A stretch of DNA of 29,314 nucleotides, from assembly GCA_900769285.1 (NCBI GenBank), contig CAAGGB010000147.1:1-29314 (forward strand), read 5' to 3'. Origin of the DNA: Victivallales bacterium. Its GTDB lineage: Bacteria > Verrucomicrobiota > Lentisphaeria > Oligosphaerales > Oligosphaeraceae. Below, piece by piece: positions 29,297 through 29,314 of the stretch. Position numbers and translations under genes: made by a program. Below the pieces are notes generated by a model. It was not told the origin of the DNA. It was given only the letters and a program-made list of their open reading frames with translations, and did not search any database. Positions within the stretch are counted from its first letter, which is position 1; each line of letters starts with the position of its first letter.

Positions 29297-29314
29297 GACG
29301 GCGAGGGCGCCGTC
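29297..29314. repeat. Hairpin at the window edge
   Basis: GACGGCG (29297-29303) pairs perfectly with CGCCGTC (29308-29314) around AGGG. It partly overlaps the 14-mer shared with 14021-14034, and another small GGGC/GCCC hairpin precedes it. It may be part of a dispersed element cut by the window end. Confidence 0.5.

Overview
The window comes from a very GC-rich bacterial chromosome (roughly 65-70% GC by eye). Genes are tightly packed, with several 4-base ATGA overlaps. The gene content is housekeeping plus two large exported polysaccharide-active proteins: a clan GH-A-like hydrolase and a GH141-like right-handed beta-helix lipoprotein. Together with the long intergenic microrepeats, this suggests a member of the PVC group, most likely Lentisphaerota (Victivallis relatives) or Kiritimatiellota. 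That placement is inference from style of content; no marker gene here proves it.

Layout. 158-3330 (+): a promoter and a large exported glycoside-hydrolase-like protein. 3350-3600 (+): an intergenic stretch with its own promoter and long-range complementarity, proposed here as an uncharacterised structured RNA. 3632-6193 (-): orphan OppF-type ATPase, SpoU/TrmH rRNA methyltransferase and hemolysin-III-family membrane protein. 6320-11749 (-): formate-THF ligase, small lipoprotein, NadC, WecA/MraY-type transferase, YbgC-like thioesterase and cytidylate kinase. 11796-13751 (-): an enlarged RseP-type site-2 protease behind a good promoter. 13950-14183: a leaderless spacer with a 9-bp tandem array. 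14184-16691 (-): a three-domain acyl-CoA synthetase/ACP/acyltransferase fusion. 16962-20303 (+): HolA, a GAF protein and ArgH. 20395-20674 (+): two identical tRNA-Gln(CTG) genes and a terminator. 20724-22777 (+): an exported SagB-like nitroreductase, a DUF2293 protein and a YcxB-like membrane protein. 22797-24514 (-): tRNA-Asn(GTT), a YbaK-type deacylase and a Dus-family tRNA-modifying enzyme. 24692-27490 (+): the beta-helix lipoprotein. 27748-29173 (+): a lower-GC HigB/HigA-type toxin-antitoxin module whose antitoxin carries an ImmA/IrrE-like domain with a damaged metal-protease motif.

How the parts work together. Most genes serve general cell functions: one-carbon metabolism (Fhs), NAD (NadC), pyrimidine nucleotides (Cmk), arginine (ArgH), envelope lipid and glycan synthesis (acyl fusion, WecA-like), membrane proteolysis (RseP), replication (HolA) and tRNA/rRNA modification (TrmH, YbaK, Dus). 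The two large exported proteins point to glycan foraging. Recurrent promoters of the form TTGnnA-17-TAtrTT could be recognised in front of several units.

The most interesting items are the candidate structured RNA at 3386-3597 and the toxin-antitoxin module, which is bracketed by two near-identical terminator-plus-A-rich direct repeats. Shorter copies of the same A-rich repeat, and other short dispersed elements, occur elsewhere in the window.
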